This document shows positions 1 to 8,025 of a DNA stretch of 18,455 nucleotides, piece by piece. Position 1 is the stretch's first letter, and each line of letters begins with the position of its first letter. The notes under the pieces were generated by a model that worked only from the letters and a program-made list of their open reading frames with translations, did not search any database and was not told the DNA's origin. The DNA lies in the NCBI GenBank assembly GCA_034433775.1, contig DAOUAI010000009.1, positions 1 to 18,455 of the forward strand. Direction: 5' to 3'. The translations under genes were made by a program, and so were the position numbers. The stretch is from CALJTV01 sp034433775 (GTDB lineage Bacteria > Chloroflexota > Dehalococcoidia > GIF9 > UBA5629).

Positions 1-344
1 CCGGTCATGGGCAAGGGTATGGCAACAAAAAGCGCCAGTCCTATCCTCTCATACCTTTCGATAATCTGCCCCCGACGTCGGGTATATCGAAACACCCACT
101 CCACCAATCTCCTGCCAACGCTAACCTTGCTCGCCCATCCCGCCAGTGAGTCCAGAAACAGTAGCAGGAAAGGCACCGGCAGGAGATTACCGATAGCAGC
201 CAACCAGAATGCCTTGTACCATGGCATGCCGAACAAGTTAATCGCCACCGGTAATGCACCCCGAAGTTCCACCACGGGTAACGCGGAAATAATCAGGACC
301 ACCAGTTCCTGCGTTAGACCAGACTTTAGCAGACTATCGACCAT
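1..344 (-). CDS. Small multi-drug export family membrane protein (COG2426), N-terminal part
   Basis: The gene runs off the left edge of the window, so only about the first 114 codons are visible. The reading frame is MVDSLLKSGLTQELVVL..., followed by the family blocks 'LPVVELRGALPVAI', 'GNLLPVPFLLL' and, at the window edge, 'ALFVAIPLPMTG'. The ELRGA(I/L)P and (I/V)PLP(G/M)TG signatures and the alternating hydrophobic stretches match the COG2426/PF06695 'small multi-drug export' integral membrane proteins, whose substrate is not established. The ATG at 344 is the first start after an in-frame stop (369-371), and AAGGA lies directly upstream. An extended -10 promoter sits about 35 bases upstream. 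The gene is divergent from the sugar-nucleotide operon and shows no functional link to it. Family assignment is good; transport function is uncertain. Confidence 0.82.
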   Translation of the reverse strand, partial: MVDSLLKSGLTQELVVLIISALPVVELRGALPVAINLFGMPWYKAFWLAAIGNLLPVPFLLLFLDSLAGWASKVSVGRRLVEWVFRYTRRRGQIIERYERIGLALFVAIPLPMT

Positions 345-376
345 CTTCCTTAGCCATTGCCCGACCAGTTAGCGCA

Positions 377-385
377 ATTATACCA
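377..385 (-). promoter_or_regulatory. Extended -10 promoter for the COG2426 gene
   Basis: On the minus strand the sequence TGGTATAAT (TGnTATAAT) is a perfect extended -10 element. No convincing -35 lies at 17 bases (ATGGAG at 405-400), which extended -10 promoters tolerate. The predicted transcript start is near 370, giving a 5' leader of about 26 nt before the ATG at 344. Confidence 0.55.
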
Positions 386-436
386 TTAAAACCAGCTACC
401 TCCATGCCCACTTCATATTTTCGACCTTACTGGCTC

Positions 437-463
437 TTGCGCCGCTAAGCACAAAGATATAAC
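437..463 (+). promoter_or_regulatory. Weak candidate promoter of the glycan operon
   Basis: TATAAC (458-463) resembles a -10 box. TTGCGC (437-442) is a poor -35 with 15-base spacing. If used, transcription would start within a few bases of the rmlA ATG (474), and no Shine-Dalgarno sequence is visible there, so a leaderless or near-leaderless message is possible. The element is weak and could be chance in an AT-rich stretch. Confidence 0.25.
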
Positions 464-473
464 ATATACCTCG

Positions 474-1541
474 ATGAAAGCACTGGTATTATCTGGTGGC
501 AAAGGGACAAGGCTCAAGCCGCTGACCAACACCACAGCCAAACAGCTCCTGCCGGTGGCAAATAAGCCCATACTTCACTATGTTATGGAGCAAATCGCCG
601 AGGCGAAGATAACAGATATCGGCGTCATCATCTCACCGGAGACAGGGGACAAAATCAAGGAGTCCCTGGGTGACGGAGCACGATGGAATGTCCAGCTCAC
701 CTATATACTCCAGCCACAACCCCTTGGTCTTGCCCACGCCGTAAAAACAGCACGACCGTTCCTCGGCAATTCTCCTTTCCTCATGTTCCTCGGCGACAAC
801 CTCGTCCAGGGCGGTGTGACCGACTTCGTCGCCGAGTTCGAAAAGCGTCACCCCAGCGCTCTGGTGCTACTCAAGGAAGTGGCAGACCCCCGACTCTTCG
901 GCGTTGCCGAACTTGACAGCACAGGGAGAGTGGTCCGCCTCGTAGAAAAGCCCAAAGAACCTAAAAGCAACCTGGCGCTTGTCGGCATCTACCTCTTCAC
1001 TCCCGAAATCCATAAGGCAATCGAGCAGATAACGCCCTCATGGCGCGGCGAGCTGGAGATAACCGATGCCATTCAAAAATTGCTTGATAGCAGTAAGACC
1101 GTCCATACCCATATTTTGAAAGGTTGGTGGCTGGATACCGGCAAAAAAGACGACCTTTTAGAAGCCAATCGTGTGGTGCTCGACGACCTTCTGCAGCGGG
1201 ACATCCGGGGCGAAATCGATAGCGCCAGCAGTATCATCGGCAGGGTAGAAATCGGCGAAAGTACTAAAATTGAAAACAGCACCGTAAGAGGACCGGTCTC
1301 CATAGGTAAGTCCTGCCATATAAAGGACTCCTATATTGGTCCCTTCACCAGCATCGGCACCGGCAGCAGGATCGAAAACTCAAGCATCGAACACTCTGTA
1401 ATCCTGGAAGATTGCTCCATCTGCCACATCGAGCGATTAGCAGACAGCGTCATCGGCAGGGGTGCCAGAGTAGCCAAACAGGAGCGCGGTTTCAAAGCAG
1501 TAAGACTGTTCATCGGCGATGACACCGAAATCCAATTGTGA
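474..1541 (+). CDS. rmlA: Glucose-1-phosphate thymidylyltransferase, long form (RmlA/StrD-like)
   Basis: This enzyme makes dTDP-glucose from dTTP and glucose-1-phosphate, the first step of dTDP-deoxysugar synthesis, in the cytoplasm. The 355 aa protein starts with the nucleotidyltransferase signature GGKGTRLKPLT (residues 8-18). It has LGDN (106-109) for metal and nucleotide binding, VEKP (157-160) and GELEITD (192-198). Residues about 245-340 carry left-handed beta-helix (hexapeptide-like) repeats with regularly spaced I/V and S/G. This long form (TIGR01208 type, about 355 aa) differs from the roughly 290 aa RmlA of enterobacteria, which lacks the beta-helix. It is the first gene of the operon and lies 28 bases before the rmlC-like gene. 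No Shine-Dalgarno precedes the ATG. A related nucleotide or sugar specificity (for example UTP) cannot be excluded from sequence alone. Confidence 0.93.
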   Translation: MKALVLSGGKGTRLKPLTNTTAKQLLPVANKPILHYVMEQIAEAKITDIGVIISPETGDKIKESLGDGARWNVQLTYILQPQPLGLAHAVKTARPFLGNSPFLMFLGDNLVQGGVTDFVAEFEKRHPSALVLLKEVADPRLFGVAELDSTGRVVRLVEKPKEPKSNLALVGIYLFTPEIHKAIEQITPSWRGELEITDAIQKLLDSSKTVHTHILKGWWLDTGKKDDLLEANRVVLDDLLQRDIRGEIDSASSIIGRVEIGESTKIENSTVRGPVSIGKSCHIKDSYIGPFTSIGTGSRIENSSIEHSVILEDCSICHIERLADSVIGRGARVAKQERGFKAVRLFIGDDTEIQL

Positions 1542-1569
1542 GCTACTTCCCGGATAGAAAGGAGAGAAA

Positions 1570-2085
1570 ATGGTCAAACAGTACCCACTCGAAGGCGTCA
1601 GAACATACGAATTGAATATAATACCCGATGAACGTGGCTTCTTTGCCGAAGCGTTAAGACAGGACTGGAAGGACTTCATCGATGAATGGATCGTCCAGGT
1701 CAACCTTAGCTATAGCTCACCGGGCATCGTCAGAGCCTGGCACAAGCATCTTCGCGGTCAGGTGGACTACTTTCTGGTAATTGAAGGTGCTATGAAGATC
1801 TGCGCTTACGATGAGCAGACCAAAAAGCTCGCTGAAGTAATCGCTAGCTTCCACAAGCCCTCGCTGGTCAGGATACCCGGTCACTACCTCCACGGCACCA
1901 AAACGGTAAGCAGCCAGCCATCCCTGACAGTGTACTTCGTTACCCGTCTTTATAACTACAAAGACCCGGATGAAGTGCGCGTCCCCTGGGATGATATCTC
2001 CATCGTCCCGTCAGAGATAAAAGGCAATAAAAACGACCCGCGTGTGGGCAGACCCTGGGACTGGTTTTACCCACCGCATAAGTAG
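1570..2085 (+). CDS. rmlC: dTDP-4-dehydrorhamnose 3,5-epimerase family protein (RmlC-like)
   Basis: RmlC enzymes epimerise C3 and C5 of dTDP-4-keto-6-deoxyglucose on the way to dTDP-L-rhamnose. The 171 aa protein has the cupin-fold landmarks: PDERGFF (19-25), RAWHKH (55-60) in place of the usual RGLHFQ, with the catalytic His at 58, then RIPGHYLHG (101-109) and late 'VRVPWDD' (137-142). Length is close to the family norm of about 180 aa. The Lys found soon after the His motif in classical RmlC is replaced here (QVDYF, Asp66), so substrate or outcome may differ, for example a mono-epimerase or other keto-sugar epimerase. A good Shine-Dalgarno (AAAGGAGAG) precedes the ATG. It lies between rmlA and an SDR epimerase, 13 bases before the latter. 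Family is secure; exact reaction less so. Confidence 0.85.
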   Translation: MVKQYPLEGVRTYELNIIPDERGFFAEALRQDWKDFIDEWIVQVNLSYSSPGIVRAWHKHLRGQVDYFLVIEGAMKICAYDEQTKKLAEVIASFHKPSLVRIPGHYLHGTKTVSSQPSLTVYFVTRLYNYKDPDEVRVPWDDISIVPSEIKGNKNDPRVGRPWDWFYPPHK

Positions 2086-2098
2086 GAGGTAAAGAGCA

Positions 2099-3124
2099 AT
2101 GAGCCAAAAAATATTAGTCACCGGTGGATGCGGCTACATAGGTAGCGTCTTGGTACCTCTTTTATTAGAAAGGGGCTACCAGGTACGCGTTTTCGACAAG
2201 CTCTATTTTGGCGAAGAGCCTCTCCAACAGGTCCGCGATAAAATAGAACTTATCCCAGGCGACGTACGTAACTTGGACCCCTCCATTCTGGATGGAGTTG
2301 AAGGGGTTATCCATCTTGGCTCCCTGAGTAATGACCCCACAGCCGCCTTTGATCCCCAGGCTAATCACACCATCAACTACGAAGGGACAATAAAGCTGGC
2401 AAAAGCCTGTAAAGAGCGAGGTATCGAAAAGTTCACTTTTGCCTCCACCTGTGCTATTTACGGCTTCCACATCGAGGGTGTTGCTGACGAAAATTTTCCC
2501 GTCAATCCCCAAAGCGACTATGCCAAATCAAAATTAGATGCAGAGATAGGCTTACAGGAGCTGGCTGATAAGCATTTCTGCCCCGTGATCTTCCGCCAGG
2601 CTACAGTATTCGGTTTCTCCCCCCGCATGAGATGGGATATAGTGATAAACGCCTTTGTCATGCATGCCTTCAAGACAGGCAGGCTTGATGTCTGGTTCGG
2701 AGGTGAAGCTTGGCGTCCGGTGGTACACGTTAGGGACACCGCTGAAGCCCATATCTGCGCTCTGGAAGCTGACCCGAATAAGGTACGCGGTGAGGTCTTC
2801 AACCTAGTTTACAAGAACTATCGCATCTTGGAGCTAGCACACCGCGTCCGCAGAGCCCTCGCCGGCATGGGTATCAACGTCGAGGTGGATGTGAACTACG
2901 ACCAGGAAGACAACCGGAGCTATCGAGCCCGAGGCGAAAAACTGACCAGGACGCTGGGTTTCACCCCTAAAGTCTCTGTAGAAGAAGGTGTCAAGGAAAT
3001 CGTGGACGTGCTCAGAAGCGGACGATACCGTGACTTCGACCACCCCATCTACTACAACATGCGCTGGATGAAACTCCTCGTCGATGTCGAAGACAGACTT
3101 AAAAAGACTGGCAAAGTACTGTAG
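2099..3124 (+). CDS. NAD-dependent epimerase/dehydratase (extended SDR)
   Basis: An extended short-chain dehydrogenase of 341 aa that probably acts on a nucleotide sugar. The Rossmann motif GGCGYIG is at 9-15, the SDR catalytic triad at Ser/Thr 116-117 (STC) and YAKSK (141-145). The C-terminal half has the substrate-binding blocks 'WRPVVHVRDTAEA' and 'RGEVFNLV' typical of COG0451 enzymes. dTDP-glucose 4,6-dehydratases (RmlB) carry Asp-Glu after the Ser/Thr (STDEVYG); this protein has STCAIYG, which favours an epimerase or reductase over a dehydratase. The stop of rmlC overlaps the Shine-Dalgarno (TAGGAGG) and the ATG follows 9 bases later, so the genes are coupled. The product is probably a dTDP- or UDP-sugar epimerase that diverts or replaces the usual rhamnose route; the exact substrate is unknown. 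Confidence 0.88.
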   Translation: MSQKILVTGGCGYIGSVLVPLLLERGYQVRVFDKLYFGEEPLQQVRDKIELIPGDVRNLDPSILDGVEGVIHLGSLSNDPTAAFDPQANHTINYEGTIKLAKACKERGIEKFTFASTCAIYGFHIEGVADENFPVNPQSDYAKSKLDAEIGLQELADKHFCPVIFRQATVFGFSPRMRWDIVINAFVMHAFKTGRLDVWFGGEAWRPVVHVRDTAEAHICALEADPNKVRGEVFNLVYKNYRILELAHRVRRALAGMGINVEVDVNYDQEDNRSYRARGEKLTRTLGFTPKVSVEEGVKEIVDVLRSGRYRDFDHPIYYNMRWMKLLVDVEDRLKKTGKVL

Positions 3125-3132
3125 GAACCGCC

Positions 3133-4002
3133 ATGAAGGTAGCAATAATTGGCGCCAGCGGACAGCTAGGGAGTGACCTTTGTAAGGAAATCGATACCGG
3201 GGAACTCATACCTCTATTTCACGCAGATATCGAGGTAACCTCCCTGGACTCAGTAAAACAAGCCCTCGAGAGGTATTCTCCCGACATCATCATTAACACT
3301 GCTGCCTTTCATCGCGTAGATGACTGCGAAACTGACCCGGATAAAGCTTTTCTGATAAATGCCATCGGCGCCCGCAACGTCGCTGTGGTGGCACAAAAGA
3401 TCGGTGCTAAGCTCGTCCATATCAGCACCGACTATGTCTTCGGCGGTGAGGTTAAAACCCCTACCACTCCCTACACCGAATTCGATACACCAACCCCTCC
3501 CAACATTTACGGTAAGTCCAAGCTTGCCGGCGAGGACTTCGTCCGCCACCTATGTCACAAGCACTTCATCGTCCGCGTTTCTGCCCTTTTCGGCACTGCC
3601 GGTTCCAGCGGCAAAGGCGGCAACTTCATCGAGACCATTATACGGCTGGCAAAGGAGCGCCCCGAACTCACCGTGGTCAACGACCAGGTCTTCTCCCCTA
3701 CTTACACCCGGGACTTAGCCCGCAAAATAGCCTGGCTCATCACCACCGAATATTACGGCACCTTCCACATCACCAATAAGGGTTCCTGCTCCTGGTACGA
3801 CTTCGCCGTAGAAATATTGCGACAGACTGGACTGAATACACCCGTCATCCCCGTAACCTCAGACCAGTACCCCCAGAAAGCCAGAAGACCGCGCTACTCG
3901 GTGCTGGACAATTACCACCTCCGCCTCCTCGGTGCCGACGACATGCGACCGTGGCAGGAAGCCCTCACCGACTATCTGAAAAACAAAGGGCACATCCATT
4001 GA
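3133..4002 (+). CDS. rmlD: dTDP-4-dehydrorhamnose reductase (RmlD)
   Basis: RmlD reduces dTDP-4-keto-L-rhamnose to dTDP-L-rhamnose with NAD(P)H. The 289 aa protein has GASGQLG (7-13), the strongly RmlD-specific dinucleotide-binding motif, NTAAFHRVDDCE (55-66), the STDYVFGG block (98-105) and the catalytic YGKSK (126-130). Length matches the family (about 285-300 aa). AGGA is placed 7 bases before the ATG, and the upstream SDR gene ends 8 bases earlier. Its stop codon TGA (4000-4002) overlaps the proposed TTG start of the next gene, so translation is likely coupled. Together with the rmlA and rmlC neighbours it supports synthesis of a dTDP-6-deoxyhexose for the surface glycan made by the downstream genes. 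Confidence 0.93.
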   Translation: MKVAIIGASGQLGSDLCKEIDTGELIPLFHADIEVTSLDSVKQALERYSPDIIINTAAFHRVDDCETDPDKAFLINAIGARNVAVVAQKIGAKLVHISTDYVFGGEVKTPTTPYTEFDTPTPPNIYGKSKLAGEDFVRHLCHKHFIVRVSALFGTAGSSGKGGNFIETIIRLAKERPELTVVNDQVFSPTYTRDLARKIAWLITTEYYGTFHITNKGSCSWYDFAVEILRQTGLNTPVIPVTSDQYPQKARRPRYSVLDNYHLRLLGADDMRPWQEALTDYLKNKGHIH

Positions 4003-5150
4003 CGACAGCTAGTAGCAACATAACGGATGTGGTCATCATCGGCGCCGGCGTCATCGGCTGCAGCATTGCCTTTCATCTGGCAAAGCTCGGCTGCCACGAC
4101 ATAATCGTGCTGGAAAGGGACGATATTGGCTCCGGCTCCACTGGCAAATGCGCCGGTGGCATCAGGCAGCAGTTCTCCACCGAAGCCAACATCAAGCTTT
4201 CAACCGAAAGCGTGCGGTTCTTTGAGCACTTCGAAGAACATACCGGCTACCCCGCTGACTTCCGTCAACACGGCTACCTCATGCTGGCAACCACTGAAGA
4301 GGAGGTCGCCACCTTCCGCCAGAACGTGATACTGCAGCAAAAGCTAGGAGTAAATGTCAGCCTCCTCACCCCCCAGGAGGCGAAAGACCTCGTCCCTTGT
4401 CTCAGCACCGATGACGTACTGGCAGCCAGCTACTGTCCTTCAGACGGCTACGCCGACCCTTATTCCGTCGTCCAGGGCTTCGCCCGTGCCGCCAGAGAAA
4501 TGGGAGTGAAGTTCCGCCGCGAAACAGAGGTCACTGGAATAACCCGAAAAGGACAGTCCTGGCAGATACACACGACCCAAGGAGACTTCCACTGCTCCAT
4601 CCTGGTTCTCGCCACCGGTGCTTATAGCGGAATAGTGGGCAAGATGCTCGGCCTAGACATACTGCTCCACCCCTCCCGCCGCCATATCTTCGTCACCGCT
4701 CCGTGCGACCAAGTTCCCAGAAATTCACCGCTGGTGGTCGACTTCCACACCGGCTTCTGGTTCCGCAGAGAAGGACTCTGCCTTATCTTTGGCATGCGCA
4801 ATCCCGAGGAACCTGAAGGGTTCGATACCACTGTCGACTGGGGCTTTCTTCCGGCCATCGGTCTTGTGTCACAGAAGCGGTTGCCGCTGCTTAATGAGCT
4901 AAGCATCACCACCGCCCAGGCAGGACTTCATGATGATACCCCTGACAGCAACGCCATTATAGACAGAGTCCCGGATATAGAAGGGCTGTATGTCGCCTGT
5001 GGGTTTAGCGGGCATGGTTTCATGCACTCGCCAGCCGCAGGCAGGATTATGGCTGACCTGATTACAGGCAGGATCGAAACTGCCCCTACCTGCTTCAGCA
5101 TGCAGAGATTTAAAAAGGGCACCCCACAAGCCGAGAGGTGCTTCATTTAG
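3999..5150 (+). CDS. FAD-dependent oxidoreductase (DAO / sarcosine oxidase-like family)
   Basis: A flavoprotein of the D-amino-acid oxidase/glycine oxidase superfamily (PF01266), which oxidises amines or N-methyl groups. The N-terminus has the Rossmann FAD-binding motif VVIIGAGVIG (11-20). It is followed by an ERDDIGSGSTGKCAGGIRQQ-type loop and ends with the conserved 'CGFSGHGFMHSPAAG', which contacts FAD. No signal peptide is seen, so it is probably cytoplasmic. I chose the TTG at 3999, which overlaps the rmlD stop (TTGA), has AAAGGG about 9 bases upstream and puts the Rossmann motif at the usual distance. An in-frame GTG at 3951 would add 16 residues inside rmlD. The placement between rmlD and glycosyltransferases is unusual: it may act on an amino-sugar or amino-acid substituent, or be an unrelated passenger. 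Substrate cannot be told from sequence. Confidence 0.88.
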   Translation: MTTASSNITDVVIIGAGVIGCSIAFHLAKLGCHDIIVLERDDIGSGSTGKCAGGIRQQFSTEANIKLSTESVRFFEHFEEHTGYPADFRQHGYLMLATTEEEVATFRQNVILQQKLGVNVSLLTPQEAKDLVPCLSTDDVLAASYCPSDGYADPYSVVQGFARAAREMGVKFRRETEVTGITRKGQSWQIHTTQGDFHCSILVLATGAYSGIVGKMLGLDILLHPSRRHIFVTAPCDQVPRNSPLVVDFHTGFWFRREGLCLIFGMRNPEEPEGFDTTVDWGFLPAIGLVSQKRLPLLNELSITTAQAGLHDDTPDSNAIIDRVPDIEGLYVACGFSGHGFMHSPAAGRIMADLITGRIETAPTCFSMQRFKKGTPQAERCFI

Positions 5151-5155
5151 ACACG

Positions 5156-6367
5156 ATGTCCATCTCACAGCTTGCCATAACCAGCGCATCCCTTCACCAC
5201 ACAGAGATAGCTTTCGTCGGCGCACGGGGCATCCCCGGCGGCTATGGCGGCGCCGAGACCTTCGTTGAGGAGCTGGCGCCCCGTTTACTTGAACACGGCT
5301 TTACAGTAGCAGTCACCTGCGAGTCCACAGGTTTCGGCGAGGACGATTACGGCGGCATTTTCAGACTTTACATTCCTGCCATTCAGGGCAAGACACTCAC
5401 CATACCCACGATCAACGATGTGCTGGCAACTATCTATCTCCTGTGGCAACATCCTGAAGTCAGGCTGGTCTACTATGTGGCACCCGATGGTACCCCGGCA
5501 GCGCTGCTCGCCCGTTTGTGTGGTAAAAAGGTGGTAATCAACACCGACGGCATAGAATGGAAACGCCCCATCATCAGGCGCCCCTACTTTACGCCCCTGT
5601 GGAAGTTCCTCTCTTTTTTCACCTCATGGTACCTCAGATTTTGCGAATGGCTGGCGGTGAAAATAGCCCATGCCGTCATCGCCGACTCCAACGCTATCAA
5701 AGACCGCCTGCAAAAAAGCTACCGCACCACCAGAGCTGTTTACATCTCCTATGGCGCCAGAAAGCTGCTGGACTCAAAGACGACCCCCGACGAAGAACAA
5801 AAGGTACTGGATGACTTTGGCTTGTCTCCTCAGGGCTACTACCTCACCGTAGGCAGGATCGTAGCCGAAAATAACATTCACCTTGAACTGGAAGGCTTCA
5901 AAAAGTCAAATTCCAGCCGCAAGCTGGTCATCATCGGCAACTTCAATCCTAAAGACGGCTACAACCGTTTCCTTGTCAAACTTAAAGGAGATGACTACAG
6001 AATACTCTTCCTCGACCCTATCTATCACAAACAGACGTTGGGTATATTGCGCAAAAACTGCTTCGCCTATATCCACGCCTATGGACTCGGTGGCACCAAT
6101 CCTTCCCTTCTCGAACAGATGGTCTTCGCTCGCCCTATACTGGCTTACGACGTCCCCTTCCACAGAGAGGTGCTGGGCGAGGGTGGCATTTATTTCAGCA
6201 ACGCAGACGAACTCTCCCGGCGCATCATGGCACTGGAAAACGGCAGCTATGACCTGCACCAGCTTACTGCCTGCTACGCCCGCCGACTTGCTGAAGAGTA
6301 CAACTGGGAAACTGTCACCGAAAAATATATCACCCTTTTCCGAAGGCTGCTCCAGCCATTAAAATAG
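5156..6367 (+). CDS. Glycosyltransferase with N-terminal DUF1972 domain (GT4-type)
   Basis: A GT-B fold glycosyltransferase of about 403 aa, probably adding a sugar to the lipid-linked glycan at the inner face of the membrane. The start 'IAFVGARGIPGGYGGAETF' is the hallmark of the DUF1972 domain (PF09314), found at the N-terminus of rhamnosyl- and other transferases. The C-terminal half has 'YLTVGRIVAENN' and 'GLGGTNPSLLEQM', with the acidic E-x7-E-like region of GT4 enzymes, then 'EVLGEGGIYFSNADEL'. I prefer the ATG at 5156; an in-frame GTG at 5138 would overlap the end of the FAD gene by 13 bases. No strong Shine-Dalgarno marks either. It lies 33 bases before the next GT and forms part of the same operon. 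Donor and acceptor are unknown; dTDP-rhamnose is a plausible donor by context. Confidence 0.88.
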   Translation: MSISQLAITSASLHHTEIAFVGARGIPGGYGGAETFVEELAPRLLEHGFTVAVTCESTGFGEDDYGGIFRLYIPAIQGKTLTIPTINDVLATIYLLWQHPEVRLVYYVAPDGTPAALLARLCGKKVVINTDGIEWKRPIIRRPYFTPLWKFLSFFTSWYLRFCEWLAVKIAHAVIADSNAIKDRLQKSYRTTRAVYISYGARKLLDSKTTPDEEQKVLDDFGLSPQGYYLTVGRIVAENNIHLELEGFKKSNSSRKLVIIGNFNPKDGYNRFLVKLKGDDYRILFLDPIYHKQTLGILRKNCFAYIHAYGLGGTNPSLLEQMVFARPILAYDVPFHREVLGEGGIYFSNADELSRRIMALENGSYDLHQLTACYARRLAEEYNWETVTEKYITLFRRLLQPLK

Positions 6368-6400
6368 CGTGTAACAGCCCAACAAGAGGCATAGAAATAA

Positions 6401-7264
6401 ATGAAAGCCAGCATCATCGTCCTCACCAAAAACGCCGGCGAAGGCTGGGAAAGCCTGCTCCAGCGCCTCTTCTCCCAGAAGTCCAATAGCGAATACGAGG
6501 TCATCGTCATCGATTCCGGCTCCACTGATGCCACGGTGGAAATTGCCCGTCGCTACCCCGTACGGCTGGTGACCATACCACCCGAGGAGTGCCACCACGG
6601 CAGGACGAGGAACCTCGGTGCCGGACTTGCCCGCGGCGAAATTCTGGTCTACATCACCCAGGACGCCCTGCCCCTGCGGGATGACTGGCTGCAAAGGCTG
6701 CTGGACAACTTTGCCGACCCATCGGTAGCCATGGTCTGTGGCAGACAAATACCCTGGCAGCACACCAAGCCTCCGGAGAAGTTCTTCTACCTTTACAACT
6801 TCCCCGATTTCAAAATACGCATCACCGCCCATGACCCCGATTACTACCACGACAACCTGTTCATCTCCGATGTCAACTCAGCCTTACGCAAGGACATCTG
6901 GCAACAGTTCCGCTTCTCCGACAAAATCATCGTCGCCGAGGACAAAGAGCTTGCCGCCCGCCTGCTTGCCGCCGGCTGGACGATCATCTATGAAGCAGCA
7001 GCGCCGGTATACCACGCCCACGAACTTAGCCTCAAAGAAGCCTTCGACCGCTTTTTCCTCTACGGCATCGCCTTAGCCCAGGGCTCCGGCGGTCTCCCCC
7101 GCTCCCGCAACTGGCTCGCCCACCGCCTTGTACATGTCATTCAGGAGATGAAGTTCGTCCTCTCTCAGAACCGCTGGTGGTACTGGCTCCCATATTCCAT
7201 AGCCTATGAACTGAGCAAACTCCTGGGCATCGCCTGCGGCTTCATCAAAGGTATGCTACAATAA
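6401..7264 (+). CDS. Family 2 glycosyltransferase, rhamnosyltransferase-like
   Basis: A GT-A fold (GT2) enzyme of 287 aa. The N-terminus 'ASIIVLTKNAG' is followed by the nucleotide-binding DSGSTDAT (38-45), 'HHGRTRN' (65-71) and TQDA (86-89). The last replaces the usual DxD and is characteristic of rhamnosyltransferase-type GT2s. The 'EDKELAARL' block near residue 180 supplies the catalytic base region. Hydrophobic residues near the C-terminus ('WYWLPYSIAYELSKLLGIA') suggest membrane association. The ribosome site is weak (AGAGG, 12 bases from the ATG). The gene is followed 8 bases later by the ABC permease, as expected for an O-antigen/exopolysaccharide cluster. Use of dTDP-L-rhamnose is an inference from the TQDA motif and the neighbouring rml genes. 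Confidence 0.88.
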   Translation: MKASIIVLTKNAGEGWESLLQRLFSQKSNSEYEVIVIDSGSTDATVEIARRYPVRLVTIPPEECHHGRTRNLGAGLARGEILVYITQDALPLRDDWLQRLLDNFADPSVAMVCGRQIPWQHTKPPEKFFYLYNFPDFKIRITAHDPDYYHDNLFISDVNSALRKDIWQQFRFSDKIIVAEDKELAARLLAAGWTIIYEAAAPVYHAHELSLKEAFDRFFLYGIALAQGSGGLPRSRNWLAHRLVHVIQEMKFVLSQNRWWYWLPYSIAYELSKLLGIACGFIKGMLQ

Positions 7265-7272
7265 CACGCAAG

Positions 7273-8025
7273 ATGTGGCAATATCGGGAACTTATCAAAA
7301 ACCTCACCCTTGCCGAGTTCAAAAACCGCTACCAGAATACCACCCTCGGCTTCTTCTGGTCGCTGTTAAGCCCGCTCCTTCTCTCCCTCGTCCTCTGGTT
7401 CGTCTTCAGAAACCTCTTCCGCCAGGAAGAGAACTTCGCCGCCAACCTCCTCGTCGGCATTATGGCATGGCGCTTTTTTGCTGTGGGCACCTCCACCGCC
7501 CTTGGATCAGTGGTCGGCAAGCCCAGCCTGGTGACCAAGGTCTATATCCCTCGTCAGATACTGGTGTTGAGCACTGTCCTGGCTAACCTCATCAGTTCTC
7601 TACTGGAGTTCCTCGTCCTCCTGCCCATACTGTTCGTCCTGCTCAAGCACCTTCCGCCCACTGTCGTCCTCTTTCCCCTAGTACACATCGTCTATCTCCT
7701 GTTCGTCTACGGCATCGGGCTCTTCCTAGCTGCCCTGTTTGTCTATTTCCGCGACCTCAACCAGATATGGGAGGTGCTGGTAAACGTCCTCTTCTTCTGC
7801 TCCCCTATTATCTACCCTCTGTCCATCGTCCCCGGTTACCTCATGCCCTACTATATCCTCAACCCCATCACCCAGTTCATCACCGCCTACCGCGACCTAA
7901 TGGTCGCCGGCACGTTCCCTTCAGTCCTTAGCATTGCCGGCATAATCGTCGTCGGCGTTCTCGCCTGGCTTATCGGCAACTTCGCCTTCAACCGTCTCCA
8001 GCGCCGCTTTGCCGAGGAAGTGTAA
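7273..8025 (+). CDS. wzm: ABC-2 type polysaccharide export permease (Wzm-like)
   Basis: An integral membrane protein of 250 aa with about six hydrophobic segments (roughly 30-55, 60-80, 100-125, 135-160, 165-190 and 220-240), matching the ABC-2 permease family (PF01061). The N-terminus 'LIKNLTLAEFKNRYQNTTLGFFW' has the amphipathic helix with KxRY and LG-FW signature seen in Wzm/TagG/KpsM-type exporters. These permeases flip lipid-linked polysaccharide across the cytoplasmic membrane with an ATPase partner. Its stop TAA overlaps by one base the ATG of the ATPase gene (TAATG), so the two subunits are translationally coupled. The start is weakly supported: no good Shine-Dalgarno is visible in the 8 bases after the upstream stop. 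Confidence 0.9.
   Translation: MWQYRELIKNLTLAEFKNRYQNTTLGFFWSLLSPLLLSLVLWFVFRNLFRQEENFAANLLVGIMAWRFFAVGTSTALGSVVGKPSLVTKVYIPRQILVLSTVLANLISSLLEFLVLLPILFVLLKHLPPTVVLFPLVHIVYLLFVYGIGLFLAALFVYFRDLNQIWEVLVNVLFFCSPIIYPLSIVPGYLMPYYILNPITQFITAYRDLMVAGTFPSVLSIAGIIVVGVLAWLIGNFAFNRLQRRFAEEV

Noticed and set aside
7..372. Plus-strand open frame of 121 codons at the left edge
   Set aside because: The opposite strand encodes clear COG2426 motifs (ELRGALP, IPLPMTG) over the same bases; the plus frame is a shadow with no recognisable domain.
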